Part shown: piece by piece, positions 27,245 through 35,001 of the stretch
Layout of the letters: each line of letters begins with the position of its first letter
Numbering within the stretch: the first letter of the stretch is position 1
Assembly: GCF_009469595.2 (NCBI RefSeq)
Contig: NZ_SSXV01000006.1
Span: 156,193 to 220,192 of the forward strand
Length of the DNA stretch: 64,000 nucleotides
From: Thauera sp. 2A1
GTDB taxonomy: Bacteria > Pseudomonadota > Gammaproteobacteria > Burkholderiales > Rhodocyclaceae
Direction: 5' to 3'
Made by a program: the position numbers and the translations under genes
Notes under the pieces: generated by a model
The model's input: only the letters and a program-made list of their open reading frames with translations
Databases searched by the model: none
Told to the model about the DNA's origin: nothing

Positions 27245-27430
27245 CGGAAATGACTGGCGACCCGGTGTAGGTGTTGATCGACGGCCAAGCCGATGTCAAC
27301 GACGCAAGCGTCGATGCGAAGCTAATGTGCCTCTGCAACCATCTGATTTTCCATAAGTTTGCCATTGGCGTTGCATTAAGCTATGTTCATGGCCTCTATT
27401 GTGACGATTTAGATGAGGGGTTTGCAGCTT

Positions 27431-28882
27431 ATGGTGTCAAGGCTCGAAATCCCGCTCCAGGAGGTTCAGCGCCGACTCGGCCTCGACAACCCCTGGTGGC
27501 GCGCGGGGGGTGGAATTGACCCGGAAGAGGCACTCTGGCCGCGTCGAGCGTACTTCGGCCCTTTCTGTCGTCTGGCGCTCGAAACCCGCGTTCGGCGCGC
27601 CGTCGTACTCATCGGCCCGCGTCGCGTGGGCAAGACCGTCATGCTCAAGCACTTCGTCCAGCGACTGCTGGATGACGGCCTGGCGGGTGTCCGCATCCTT
27701 TTCGCATCGCTGGACACGCCGCTGTACTCCGGTCGCAGCCTCGAAGGTCTGGTGCGCCTGTTCATCGAACAGCATCAGCACCCGGCCGGGCAGCAACTCT
27801 GGGTCATCTTCGATGAAGTGCAGTACCTGAAGGATTGGGAGGTTCATCTCAAGTCCCTCGTCGACAGCTATCCGGGCGTTCGCTTCATCGCAAGCGGCTC
27901 GGCCGCCGCCGCGCTGCGCATGAAGAGCAGGGAGTCCGGCGCCGGCCGCTTCACCGAGTTCGTCCTGCCGCCGCTGACCTTCGCCGAGTACCTCACCTTC
28001 GCGCAGCGGGAGGATGAACTGATTGTCGAGCGCGAGGACGAGGGCAGCGGAAATAGTCGTTACCTTGCCACCGACATCGATGCGCTCAACGAAGAGTTTC
28101 TCAATTATCTGAACTACGGGGGTTTCCCCGAAGCGGTGATGAACCCGGTGGTGCGTGAGAATCCCTCCCGTTTCCTGCGCCAGGACATCATCGACAAGGT
28201 TCTGCTCAAGGATCTTCCCAGCCTTTATGGCATATCGGACACACAGGAGCTCAATCGCTTCTTCAATGTCCTCGCCTTCAACACCGGGGACGAAGTCGGT
28301 CTGGAGGCATTGTCGAAGCACTCGAACATCACCAAGCAGAAACTCGGCGATTACCTCGAATACCTGGAGGCCGCATTCCTGATCCGCCGCGTGCACCGCA
28401 TCGACGAGAATGCCCTGCGCATGCAACGCGCGCGTACCTTCAAGGTTTATCTGACCAACCCTTCCGTGCGCGCGGCACTTTTCGGCTTTGTGCGCAGTGA
28501 GGACGAAGCGATGGGCAATCTCGCGGAGACGGCAGTCTGGAGCCAGTGGCTGCACGATACGGTCATCAGTCGATCGCTCCACTATGCACGCTGGAAGTCA
28601 GGCCGTCAGACCCTCGAGGTGGATATCGTCTCCATCGACGTCCGCACACGGAAGCCCCGCTTTGCCGTTGAGATCAAGTGGTCCGACCGCATTTCCAAGC
28701 AGTTGCAGGAGCTGAAAGGGCTCCAGGAACTGGCGGCCAGGCACGCGCTGGCTCGCCATCCGCTGGTCACAACGCGGACCTACACGGGCCAGGCTGAACT
28801 CGACGGAGTTCCGGTCGACTTCGTTCCGGTGGCGCTGCACTGTTACACGATCGCACGTAATCTGCTTCGCTCGAAGCACTAG
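27431..28882 (+). CDS. AAA+ ATPase with DUF4143 domain
   Basis: Predicted ATPase of the COG1373 family, 483 aa. The P-loop GPRRVGKT lies at residues 62-69 and Walker B LWVIFDEVQY near 122-131. A sensor-like RFIASGSAAAALRMKS follows. The C-terminal DUF4143 region runs from about 330 and includes VDIVSIDVRTRKPRFAVEIKWSDR, a restriction-endonuclease-like fold (PD-(D/E)xK type: D, ExK). I preferred the ATG at 27431 (GAGGGG upstream); one at 27413 is in frame. Function is unknown; these genes are widespread in mobile or defence-rich DNA. It is intact, unlike its neighbours. Confidence 0.85.
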   Translation: MVSRLEIPLQEVQRRLGLDNPWWRAGGGIDPEEALWPRRAYFGPFCRLALETRVRRAVVLIGPRRVGKTVMLKHFVQRLLDDGLAGVRILFASLDTPLYSGRSLEGLVRLFIEQHQHPAGQQLWVIFDEVQYLKDWEVHLKSLVDSYPGVRFIASGSAAAALRMKSRESGAGRFTEFVLPPLTFAEYLTFAQREDELIVEREDEGSGNSRYLATDIDALNEEFLNYLNYGGFPEAVMNPVVRENPSRFLRQDIIDKVLLKDLPSLYGISDTQELNRFFNVLAFNTGDEVGLEALSKHSNITKQKLGDYLEYLEAAFLIRRVHRIDENALRMQRARTFKVYLTNPSVRAALFGFVRSEDEAMGNLAETAVWSQWLHDTVISRSLHYARWKSGRQTLEVDIVSIDVRTRKPRFAVEIKWSDRISKQLQELKGLQELAARHALARHPLVTTRTYTGQAELDGVPVDFVPVALHCYTIARNLLRSKH

Positions 28883-28905
28883 CGATGACGGCAAGAGACA
28901 TCTGC

Positions 28906-29214
28906 CGCCCACCTGCTCACGCGGCGCACCCACGACGCGCCGTACGACCGCTTCCAGGCCAAGCGCCGCCTCGTGCGGCTGCTCTACGAGCGCAACTGGA
29001 ACAAGGGCTCGCAAGGGGGCGCCAGGAAGGTCGAATGGAGGGTCGCGCAGAGGGCATCGCAGTCCTGCTCGCCCGCCAGTTGAACCGCCGCTTCGGACCG
29101 CTTTCCGCCGCCACCACCAACCGCCTCGCCAAGGCGGCACCTGACCTGCTCGAGCGCTGGGCCGAGCGGGTGCTCGACGCCGCGACGCTCGACGACGTGT
29201 TCGCAGAGAGCTGA
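28906..29214 (+). pseudogene. Rpn-family nuclease (DUF4351) remnant, copy 2
   Basis: Starts abruptly 23 nt after the ATPase gene with HLLTRRTHDAPYDRFQAKRR and LVRLLYERNWN, then shifts frame near 29010 into LARGRQEGRMEGRAEGIAV, and ends in the DUF4351 segment RRFGPLSAATTNRL...LDDVFAES. The nuclease N-terminus is absent. It keeps the central helix region that copy 1 has lost, and the two share an identical 82-nt 3' end, so they derive from the same ancestral gene. Confidence 0.75.
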
Positions 29215-29221
29215 AGGCGGA

Positions 29222-29239
29222 GGTCGGCTGAAGCCGACC
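29222..29239. repeat. REP-like palindrome, GGTCGGCTGAAGCCGACC type
   Basis: Second copy of the 18-nt palindrome, eight bases after the stop of Rpn remnant copy 2 and followed by CTACGG as in the 59645 copy. Confidence 0.75.
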
Positions 29240-29336
29240 CTACGGAGCAGGCTGCGTCGGGATCGAGCCTTGCGCGCGGTCATGCACTGCGCGCTTGTGC
29301 CACAATTCTGCCCTTGCTTGTGACGGGAGGAAGGGC

Positions 29337-29786
29337 ATGGCCGGAATGGTGAGTCGGCGGGGGTGTGGCGCGGGCGGTCGCGGGCGGTCGCGGGGATTCA
29401 CGCTGCTCGAGCTGCTGGTGGTGATGGTCATCATCGGCCTGCTCGCCGGCTACGTCGGGCCGCGGTTCTTTGCCCAGATCGGCAAGTCGGAGATCAAGGT
29501 GGCGCATGCGCAGATCGATGCCTTCGGCAAGGCGCTGGACCAGTACCGGCTGGATGTCGGGCACTATCCGAGCACCGAACAGGGCCTGCAGGCGCTGATG
29601 ACGGCGCCGGCGGGCGTGTCGCAGTGGTCGGGACCCTACTTGAAGAAGGCGGTTCCCGCCGATCCCTGGGGCCAGCCGTATCAATACCGCCAGCCGGGCG
29701 AACATGGCGAGTACGACATCCTGTCGTTCGGTGCCGACGGGCAGCCCGGCGGCGAAGGGCCGGCCGCGGATATCGGCAACTGGTGA
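29337..29786 (+). CDS. gspG: Type II secretion major pseudopilin GspG-like
   Basis: Pseudopilin of 149 aa. A short basic leader is cleaved at the prepilin motif RG/FTLLELLVVMVIIGLLAG with Glu at +5. The C-terminal part has the GspG calcium-site region YPSTEQGLQALMTAP, then DPWGQPYQYRQPGEHGEYDILSFGADG. GGGAGG lies six bases before the ATG at 29337, which decides this start over an ATG 14 codons upstream. It opens the secretion operon; 13 nt separate it from gspF. Confidence 0.93.
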   Translation: MAGMVSRRGCGAGGRGRSRGFTLLELLVVMVIIGLLAGYVGPRFFAQIGKSEIKVAHAQIDAFGKALDQYRLDVGHYPSTEQGLQALMTAPAGVSQWSGPYLKKAVPADPWGQPYQYRQPGEHGEYDILSFGADGQPGGEGPAADIGNW

Positions 29787-29799
29787 GGCGCCGCGCCGC

Positions 29800-30972
29800 A
29801 TGCGTTATCGCGTGAAGGCCGTCGGCGCGGATGCTGCGGTCGTCGAAACGGAGCTGGATGCCGGCAGCGAGGCCGAGGCGCGGGCGCTGGCCGCGGCGCG
29901 TGGACTGGCCGTGCTGTCGCTGCGCAGCGTGGCGGTGCGGCGCGGGTCGCGGTTTCCGCTGCAACTCTTCAACCAGGAACTGCTCGCGCTGCTGCGTGCC
30001 GGCATTCCGCTCGCCGAGGCGGTGTCGGCGCTGGCCGAGAAGGAGCACCGTGGCGCGGTGCGGGTGGTTTTGTCGGATATTTTGACAGCGCTGCGCGAGG
30101 GCCGGACCCTGTCGAGCGCGCTCGAGGCCGAGCCGCAGGCCTTTCCCGACCTCTACGTGGCGACGATCCGCGCCGCCGAGCGCACCAGCGATCTCGACCG
30201 CGCGCTGGAGCGCTACATCGCCTACCAGCAACAGATCGACACGCTGCGCGGCAAGCTGGTGAGCGCATCGATCTATCCGGTGCTGCTGCTGGGCGTGGGC
30301 GGGCTGGTGGTGCTGTTCCTGCTGGGGTACGTGGTGCCGCGCTTCTCGCACATCTACGAAGACATGGGCGGCGACATGCCTTTTCTGTCGCGCCTGCTGC
30401 TGGATTGGGGGCGGCTGGTGGAGGCCAACGCGGTGCTGCTCGGCGTGGGGCTGCTGGTGGCGATCGCCGCGGCGGTGCTGGCGGCGCGCAGCCCGGCGCT
30501 GTGGGCGGCAGTGGGGCGCGCGCTGTGGCGCCTGCCGATGGTGGGCGCGCGCCTGCGCATCTTCCAGCTCGCGCGCTTCTATCGCACGCTGGGCATGCTG
30601 CTGTCTGGCGGCATCGCCGCGGTGCCGGCGCTGGGCATGGTGTCGGGCCTGCTGTCGCCCCTGCTGCGTGACAGCCTCGCCACCGCGATCGCCCGCATCC
30701 GCGAAGGCCGCGGCTTTGCCGCGACGCTGGCCGAATGCGGGCTGACCACCCCGGTGGCGCGCCACATGCTGACCGTGGGCGAGCGCGCCGGCAACCTGGG
30801 CGAGATGCTGACGCGCTCGGCCGAATTCCACGAGGAACAGACCGCGCGCGAAGTCGAGTGGCTGACACGGCTGTTCGGCCCGGTGCTCATGCTGGTGATC
30901 GGCTGCGCGATCGGCCTCATCGTGGTGCTCATGTACCTGCCCATTTTCCAGTTGGCGGAGACCATAGGTTGA
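29800..30972 (+). CDS. gspF: Type II secretion inner-membrane platform protein GspF-like
   Basis: Polytopic platform protein, 390 aa, with the duplicated T2SSF domain: first copy about residues 55-175 (FNQELLALLRAGIPLAEAVSAL), second about 255-375 (FYRTLGMLLSGGIAAVPAL), and three membrane segments. It couples the GspE motor to pseudopilus assembly. The start MRYRVKAVGADA is the usual GspF N-terminus. Its stop overlaps the gspE TTG start (TTGA). Confidence 0.93.
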   Translation: MRYRVKAVGADAAVVETELDAGSEAEARALAAARGLAVLSLRSVAVRRGSRFPLQLFNQELLALLRAGIPLAEAVSALAEKEHRGAVRVVLSDILTALREGRTLSSALEAEPQAFPDLYVATIRAAERTSDLDRALERYIAYQQQIDTLRGKLVSASIYPVLLLGVGGLVVLFLLGYVVPRFSHIYEDMGGDMPFLSRLLLDWGRLVEANAVLLGVGLLVAIAAAVLAARSPALWAAVGRALWRLPMVGARLRIFQLARFYRTLGMLLSGGIAAVPALGMVSGLLSPLLRDSLATAIARIREGRGFAATLAECGLTTPVARHMLTVGERAGNLGEMLTRSAEFHEEQTAREVEWLTRLFGPVLMLVIGCAIGLIVVLMYLPIFQLAETIG

Positions 30973-32639
30973 GTTCGCAGGCCAACGCGCCCGTCGCGGC
31001 ACCCCCTTTCAGTGTTGCCGACCTGGCTGCCGCGCGTGCGGCAGGGGGGCGCCTGCTCGACGCGCTGGCGGAACTCGAGCCGGTGGCGCAATTGCGCGCC
31101 CCAAGGCTTGCCGCGACTTGCGGGTTTCCGCTCGTGGGTCATGCGCGGCTCATGACGCTGGCGCCTGACTTCGACGCCGTGCCTTTCGCAACCGCCCTGC
31201 GCCGGGAATGCGTCGCCCTGCGCGACGAGTCCGGGCGCCTGCTGGTGGTGGTGGCAGACCCCTTCGACAGCGACCTGCTCGATGGACTGGGCGCACGCCT
31301 GCCCGAGCCTTTTGCCCTGGCGCTGGCCGACCGCGACGACCTCACCGCCTGCCTCGCCCGCCATGAGGACGAGGTACGTCGTGCGGTGGGCCTCACCGAT
31401 GCGGGCGAAGCCCTCGAAGGCGGCGAGGCGGTGGAGGAGCTGTCGCTCAAGCGCATCAGCGCCGACGCCAGCCCGGTGGTGAAGCTGGTCAACTCCACCC
31501 TGTACGATGCGCTGAAGCAGGGCGCCAGCGACATCCACCTCGAGACGGTGCCGGCCGGGCTGGTGATCCGCTACCGCATCGACGGCGTGCTCTCGAGGGT
31601 GGGGGGCGCGGCCGGGGCGGAGCTGGCCGAGCAGGCGATCTCCCGCCTGAAGGTGATGGCCGAACTGGACATCGCCGAGCGCCGCGTGCCGCAGGACGGC
31701 CGCTTCAAGGCGCAGACCGGGGGGCGCGAGATCGACTTCCGCGTCTCCATCATGCCCAGCATCCACGGCGAGGACGCGGTGCTGCGGGTGCTCGACAAGG
31801 AACACCTGAGCGCCGAGATGAGCGGGCTGACGCTGGAGTCGCTCGGCTTCGATGCCGGCTCGCGCGCGGTGCTGCGCCGCCTGGCGAGCGAACCCTACGG
31901 CATGCTGCTGGTGACCGGTCCCACCGGCAGCGGCAAGACCACCACCCTGTACGCCACGCTGGGTGAGACCAACAGCGGGCTGGAGAAAGTGGTGACGATC
32001 GAGGACCCGGTCGAATACCAGTTGGCCGGCGTGCTGCAGATCCCGGTCAACGAGAAGAAGGGCCTCACCTTCGCGCGCGGCCTGCGCTCCATCCTGCGTC
32101 ACGACCCGGACCGCATCATGGTGGGCGAGATCCGCGACGGCGAGACCGCCGAGATCGCGGTGCAGGCGGCGCTGACCGGCCACCTGGTGTTCACCACCGT
32201 GCATGCGAACAACGTGTTCGATGTGATCGGCCGCTTCATGCACATGGGCATCGACCCCTACAACCTGGTGGCGGCGCTCAACGGCGTGGTGGCACAGCGC
32301 CTGGTGCGCATGAACTGCCCGCAGTGCAGCGTGGCGGTGACGCCCGATGCGGCGCTCATCGCCGAATCCGCGCTGGGCGACGTGTCGCGTTTCGCCTTCC
32401 GCGCCGGCACCGGCTGCGGCCACTGCCGCGGCTCCGGCTACAAGGGGCGGCGTGCGGTGGCCGAGGTGCTGCTGCTGGACGACGAGGTGCGCGAGCTGAT
32501 CCTGGCGCGCGCGCCGGTGCGCGCAGTGCGCGAGGCGGCGCGCCGGCGCGGCTTCCGCAGCCTGCGCGAGGCGGTGATCGAACTCGTCGCTATCGGCGAC
32601 ACCACCGTGGAGGAACTGAACCGTGTCACGCTCCGCTGA
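30969..32639 (+). CDS. gspE: Type II secretion assembly ATPase GspE-like
   Basis: Hexameric cytoplasmic motor, 556 aa. Walker A GPTGSGKT lies at 317-324, the Asp box and Walker B region contain RIMVGEIRDGETAEIA and a His box TTVHAN follows. A zinc-type CPQC...CGHC pair is present near 455-485. The frame opens upstream with no good ATG; the TTG at 30969, overlapping the gspF stop by TTGA, gives a normal N-terminus (SSQANAPVAAPPFSVADL). The 3' end overlaps the next gene by 17 nt. Confidence 0.92.
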   Translation: MSSQANAPVAAPPFSVADLAAARAAGGRLLDALAELEPVAQLRAPRLAATCGFPLVGHARLMTLAPDFDAVPFATALRRECVALRDESGRLLVVVADPFDSDLLDGLGARLPEPFALALADRDDLTACLARHEDEVRRAVGLTDAGEALEGGEAVEELSLKRISADASPVVKLVNSTLYDALKQGASDIHLETVPAGLVIRYRIDGVLSRVGGAAGAELAEQAISRLKVMAELDIAERRVPQDGRFKAQTGGREIDFRVSIMPSIHGEDAVLRVLDKEHLSAEMSGLTLESLGFDAGSRAVLRRLASEPYGMLLVTGPTGSGKTTTLYATLGETNSGLEKVVTIEDPVEYQLAGVLQIPVNEKKGLTFARGLRSILRHDPDRIMVGEIRDGETAEIAVQAALTGHLVFTTVHANNVFDVIGRFMHMGIDPYNLVAALNGVVAQRLVRMNCPQCSVAVTPDAALIAESALGDVSRFAFRAGTGCGHCRGSGYKGRRAVAEVLLLDDEVRELILARAPVRAVREAARRRGFRSLREAVIELVAIGDTTVEELNRVTLR

Positions 32640-33327
32640 GCGCCTGCTGCGCCTCGAGTCCGACGCCTGGCTGCTGCGCGATGCCGATGGCGAACGTCGC
32701 CAGCCGCATGGAGGCGATCCGGCTGCCGTGCTGCCAGCGCTGGGCGCAAGCCTGCGCGGCGGCGCTCGGCTGAAGGTGGTGCTGGGCGACGGCTGGTTGC
32801 GCTATCTGGTGCTGCGCTGGCCCGCAGGCGTGCGCACCGCCGAGGAGCGGCAGGCATTCATGCTGCATCGCTTTCGCACGGTGCACGACATCGCTGCGCC
32901 AGACTGGGCGTTCGCCGCCGACCGCGATGCGGTGCGTTTCCCGTCGCTCGCGTGTGCGGCGCCAGCGGCGCTGATCACTGCGATCAACATGCTTGGACGT
33001 GCGCCGGGCGTACGATTGGGCGAGGTCGTGGGCGATTTCGTTGATCGCTACAACCGCCTGCAGCGCAGCTTCGACGAGGCCGCAGGTACCCTGGGTGCGC
33101 TGGCGATCCTGGACGGGGAGCGCCTGACGGCAGGCGTGTGGCGTGACGGGGCCTGGCTTGCCGTGCGCAGCCGCGCGGTCGGCGCCGATGCCATGGGCGA
33201 CCTGGCACGCATGCTCGAGGGTTGGCACACCGAGCATGCACCGGCCGGCGAGGGCACGCTCTACGCCTGCGGCATCGCACCGGCTGCGCTGCCCGGCTGG
33301 CGCATCGTGCGCACGGAGGAACGCTGA
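32623..33327 (+). CDS. PilM/GspL-like cytoplasmic component (hypothetical)
   Basis: A 234-aa protein without obvious membrane segments. By position between gspE and a PilN-like gene, and by the actin-like feel of VVLGDGWLRYLVLRWP and LGALAILDGERLTAGVW, it is probably the PilM/GspL-type cytoplasmic scaffold. Sequence motifs are too weak to be certain. It overlaps gspE by 17 nt and its stop overlaps the next start (TGATG). Confidence 0.6.
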   Translation: MSRSAERLLRLESDAWLLRDADGERRQPHGGDPAAVLPALGASLRGGARLKVVLGDGWLRYLVLRWPAGVRTAEERQAFMLHRFRTVHDIAAPDWAFAADRDAVRFPSLACAAPAALITAINMLGRAPGVRLGEVVGDFVDRYNRLQRSFDEAAGTLGALAILDGERLTAGVWRDGAWLAVRSRAVGADAMGDLARMLEGWHTEHAPAGEGTLYACGIAPAALPGWRIVRTEER

Positions 33328-33890
33328 TGCGTCGCCCGTCTTCGCTGCGCAATGCGCCGGCCTTGCTGGCGCTGGATTTCGGGCCGCGCCGGCGGCGCCC
33401 GGGCGGGCTCGGCTGGCTGACGTTGCTGATCGGCGCCGTTGCGCTGGTGGCCGCGCTGGTCGGCGCATGGTCGGATTACGTCGATGTTGACGAGCGCACC
33501 CGGATCGTCGAGCGCCTGCGCGCGCAGACACGTGCGGCCGCGACGCCGGTTGCAGTCCCTGCAGGCACGGACGGCAGCCTCGATGCCGGCGCGGCGCAGG
33601 CGGTGGCGGCCCGGCTCAACGCCGACTGGGCCGGAGTCTTTGCCGACGTGGCGCGCGCGCAGGCCGAGGGGGTCACCTTGATGGAACTCCACGGCGATGC
33701 CGCGCGTGGCAGCCTGCGCATCGTTGCCGATACGCCGGATCTGGACGCAGCCTTTGCCTGGGTCGAGCGCCTGCAGCAGGCTGACGGTGCATTGCGCGCG
33801 GCCTCGCTCGACAGCCATGCGTGGATCGAGGGCAAGGGTGGCGCGGCGGTGCGCATCAACGCGACGGCGTCGTGGGGGGCGGGACGATGA
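33327..33890 (+). CDS. PilN-like bitopic membrane protein
   Basis: A 187-aa protein with a basic N-terminus, a single membrane segment (GWLTLLIGAVALVAALVGAW, about 28-47), then a helical stretch and an alpha/beta domain (GVTLMELHGDAARGSLRIVA). This topology matches PilN or the C-terminal half of GspL. The start at 33327 overlaps the previous stop by one base. Confidence 0.65.
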   Translation: MRRPSSLRNAPALLALDFGPRRRRPGGLGWLTLLIGAVALVAALVGAWSDYVDVDERTRIVERLRAQTRAAATPVAVPAGTDGSLDAGAAQAVAARLNADWAGVFADVARAQAEGVTLMELHGDAARGSLRIVADTPDLDAAFAWVERLQQADGALRAASLDSHAWIEGKGGAAVRINATASWGAGR

Positions 33891-34453
33891 TGCGGACGGA
33901 AGGGTTTCGCGAGCGCGGCTTGAGTCCGGGTGCGCTTCTCGAAGGGGGCCTGCGCATGCTGCGCCGCGCCGGTTGGGCCGGACTGCTGGGCGCGGGGCTG
34001 CTGCTTGCGGCGGCGCTGGTCCAGGTTGCGGCGGGCGAGTGGGCGGCGGCGCGGCGCGCCGATCTGGCCGCACAGCGAGCACAGTTATCCGGTCAGGCGC
34101 CCGCAGGCGCGCGGGGCGCGCCGTCGGTGGCGGGCTTTCTTGCTTCGTTTCCTGCAGCAAGCGAATTGCCGCGGGTGCTGGCGCGGCTTTATGAGCTCTC
34201 CGACGCGCATGGGCTGAACGTCGAGCGCACAGCCTACCGCCGTGCCGACGAGCCTGGCACGCCGCTGGCGCGTGTGTCGCTGCAGATGCCGGTGCAGGGC
34301 AGCTACGGTGCGCTCTACACGTGGCTTGGCGAGGTATTGGGGAGTACGCCCGCGGTGGGCCTGGAATCATTTTCCATACGCCGCGTTGAAGAGGGCGCGG
34401 ACCTGGTCCACGCCGACATCCGGCTGGTGGTGTTCGTGAGGCAGGGCGAATGA
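33887..34453 (+). CDS. PilO/GspM-like bitopic membrane protein
   Basis: A 188-aa protein with one membrane segment (WAGLLGAGLLLAAALVQVA), a coiled region and a ferredoxin-like C-terminal domain (ARVSLQMPVQGSYGALYTWL, then DIRLVVFVRQGE) as in PilO/GspM. A double ATG starts it; the first overlaps the preceding stop (ATGA). Its C-terminal LPRVLARLYELSDAHGL matches the PilO pattern before the SYxxLxxWL motif. Confidence 0.68.
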   Translation: MMRTEGFRERGLSPGALLEGGLRMLRRAGWAGLLGAGLLLAAALVQVAAGEWAAARRADLAAQRAQLSGQAPAGARGAPSVAGFLASFPAASELPRVLARLYELSDAHGLNVERTAYRRADEPGTPLARVSLQMPVQGSYGALYTWLGEVLGSTPAVGLESFSIRRVEEGADLVHADIRLVVFVRQGE

Positions 34454-35001
34454 GGATTCGACCTGCGAACCGACGCCCGCTGCTGTTTGGCGCCGCCCTG
34501 CTCGCGACGCTCGCTGCCACCTGGTGGGCGGCGATGCTGGAGAACACGGTCGCGCCGCCGGCGACCCGGCCGGGGGCGGCGTCGCCTGCGACGCGGGGGG
34601 CGGCAACGTCGGCGGCGGCATTGCGCACTCCCATTGCTCGCGCCCGCGGCGCAGCGCCAGCGGCCCTGGCAGTGAGCCGTCACGCCTGGCCGGCGGAGGG
34701 GGGTACGCTGATGGCCAGTTCGGCCCCGCCCGCGCCGGTAGTGCAGGCGCCGCCCCCGGCACCCCCGCCCGAGGCTGGCTTGCCGCCGCTGCCGTTCCGC
34801 TTTGCGGGACTGATCGAGGAGCGCGGCGAGCGCTCGGTCGTGCTACTGGAGGGGCGCGAAGTCCGCATACTGCGCGCCGGCGAGCGCATCGACGAGCGCT
34901 ACCGTGTCGACCGCATCACGCCGACGCGCATCGAATTCACCTATCTGCCGCTGCGCCAGCAGCAGTCGCTCCAAGTGTCCGATCATGAACCCACTCAATA
35001 G
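34450..35001 (+). CDS. PilP/GspC-like periplasmic linker protein
   Basis: A 183-aa protein with an N-terminal membrane anchor (LLFGAALLATLAATWWAAML), a long Ala/Pro-rich linker and a compact C-terminal beta domain, LPFRFAGLIEERGERSVVLL then RILRAGERIDERYRVDRI. That domain resembles the homology region of GspC/PilP, which contacts the secretin N-domains. Its start overlaps the previous stop (ATGA) and its end overlaps the secretin gene by 17 nt. Confidence 0.6.
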   Translation: MRIRPANRRPLLFGAALLATLAATWWAAMLENTVAPPATRPGAASPATRGAATSAAALRTPIARARGAAPAALAVSRHAWPAEGGTLMASSAPPAPVVQAPPPAPPPEAGLPPLPFRFAGLIEERGERSVVLLEGREVRILRAGERIDERYRVDRITPTRIEFTYLPLRQQQSLQVSDHEPTQ

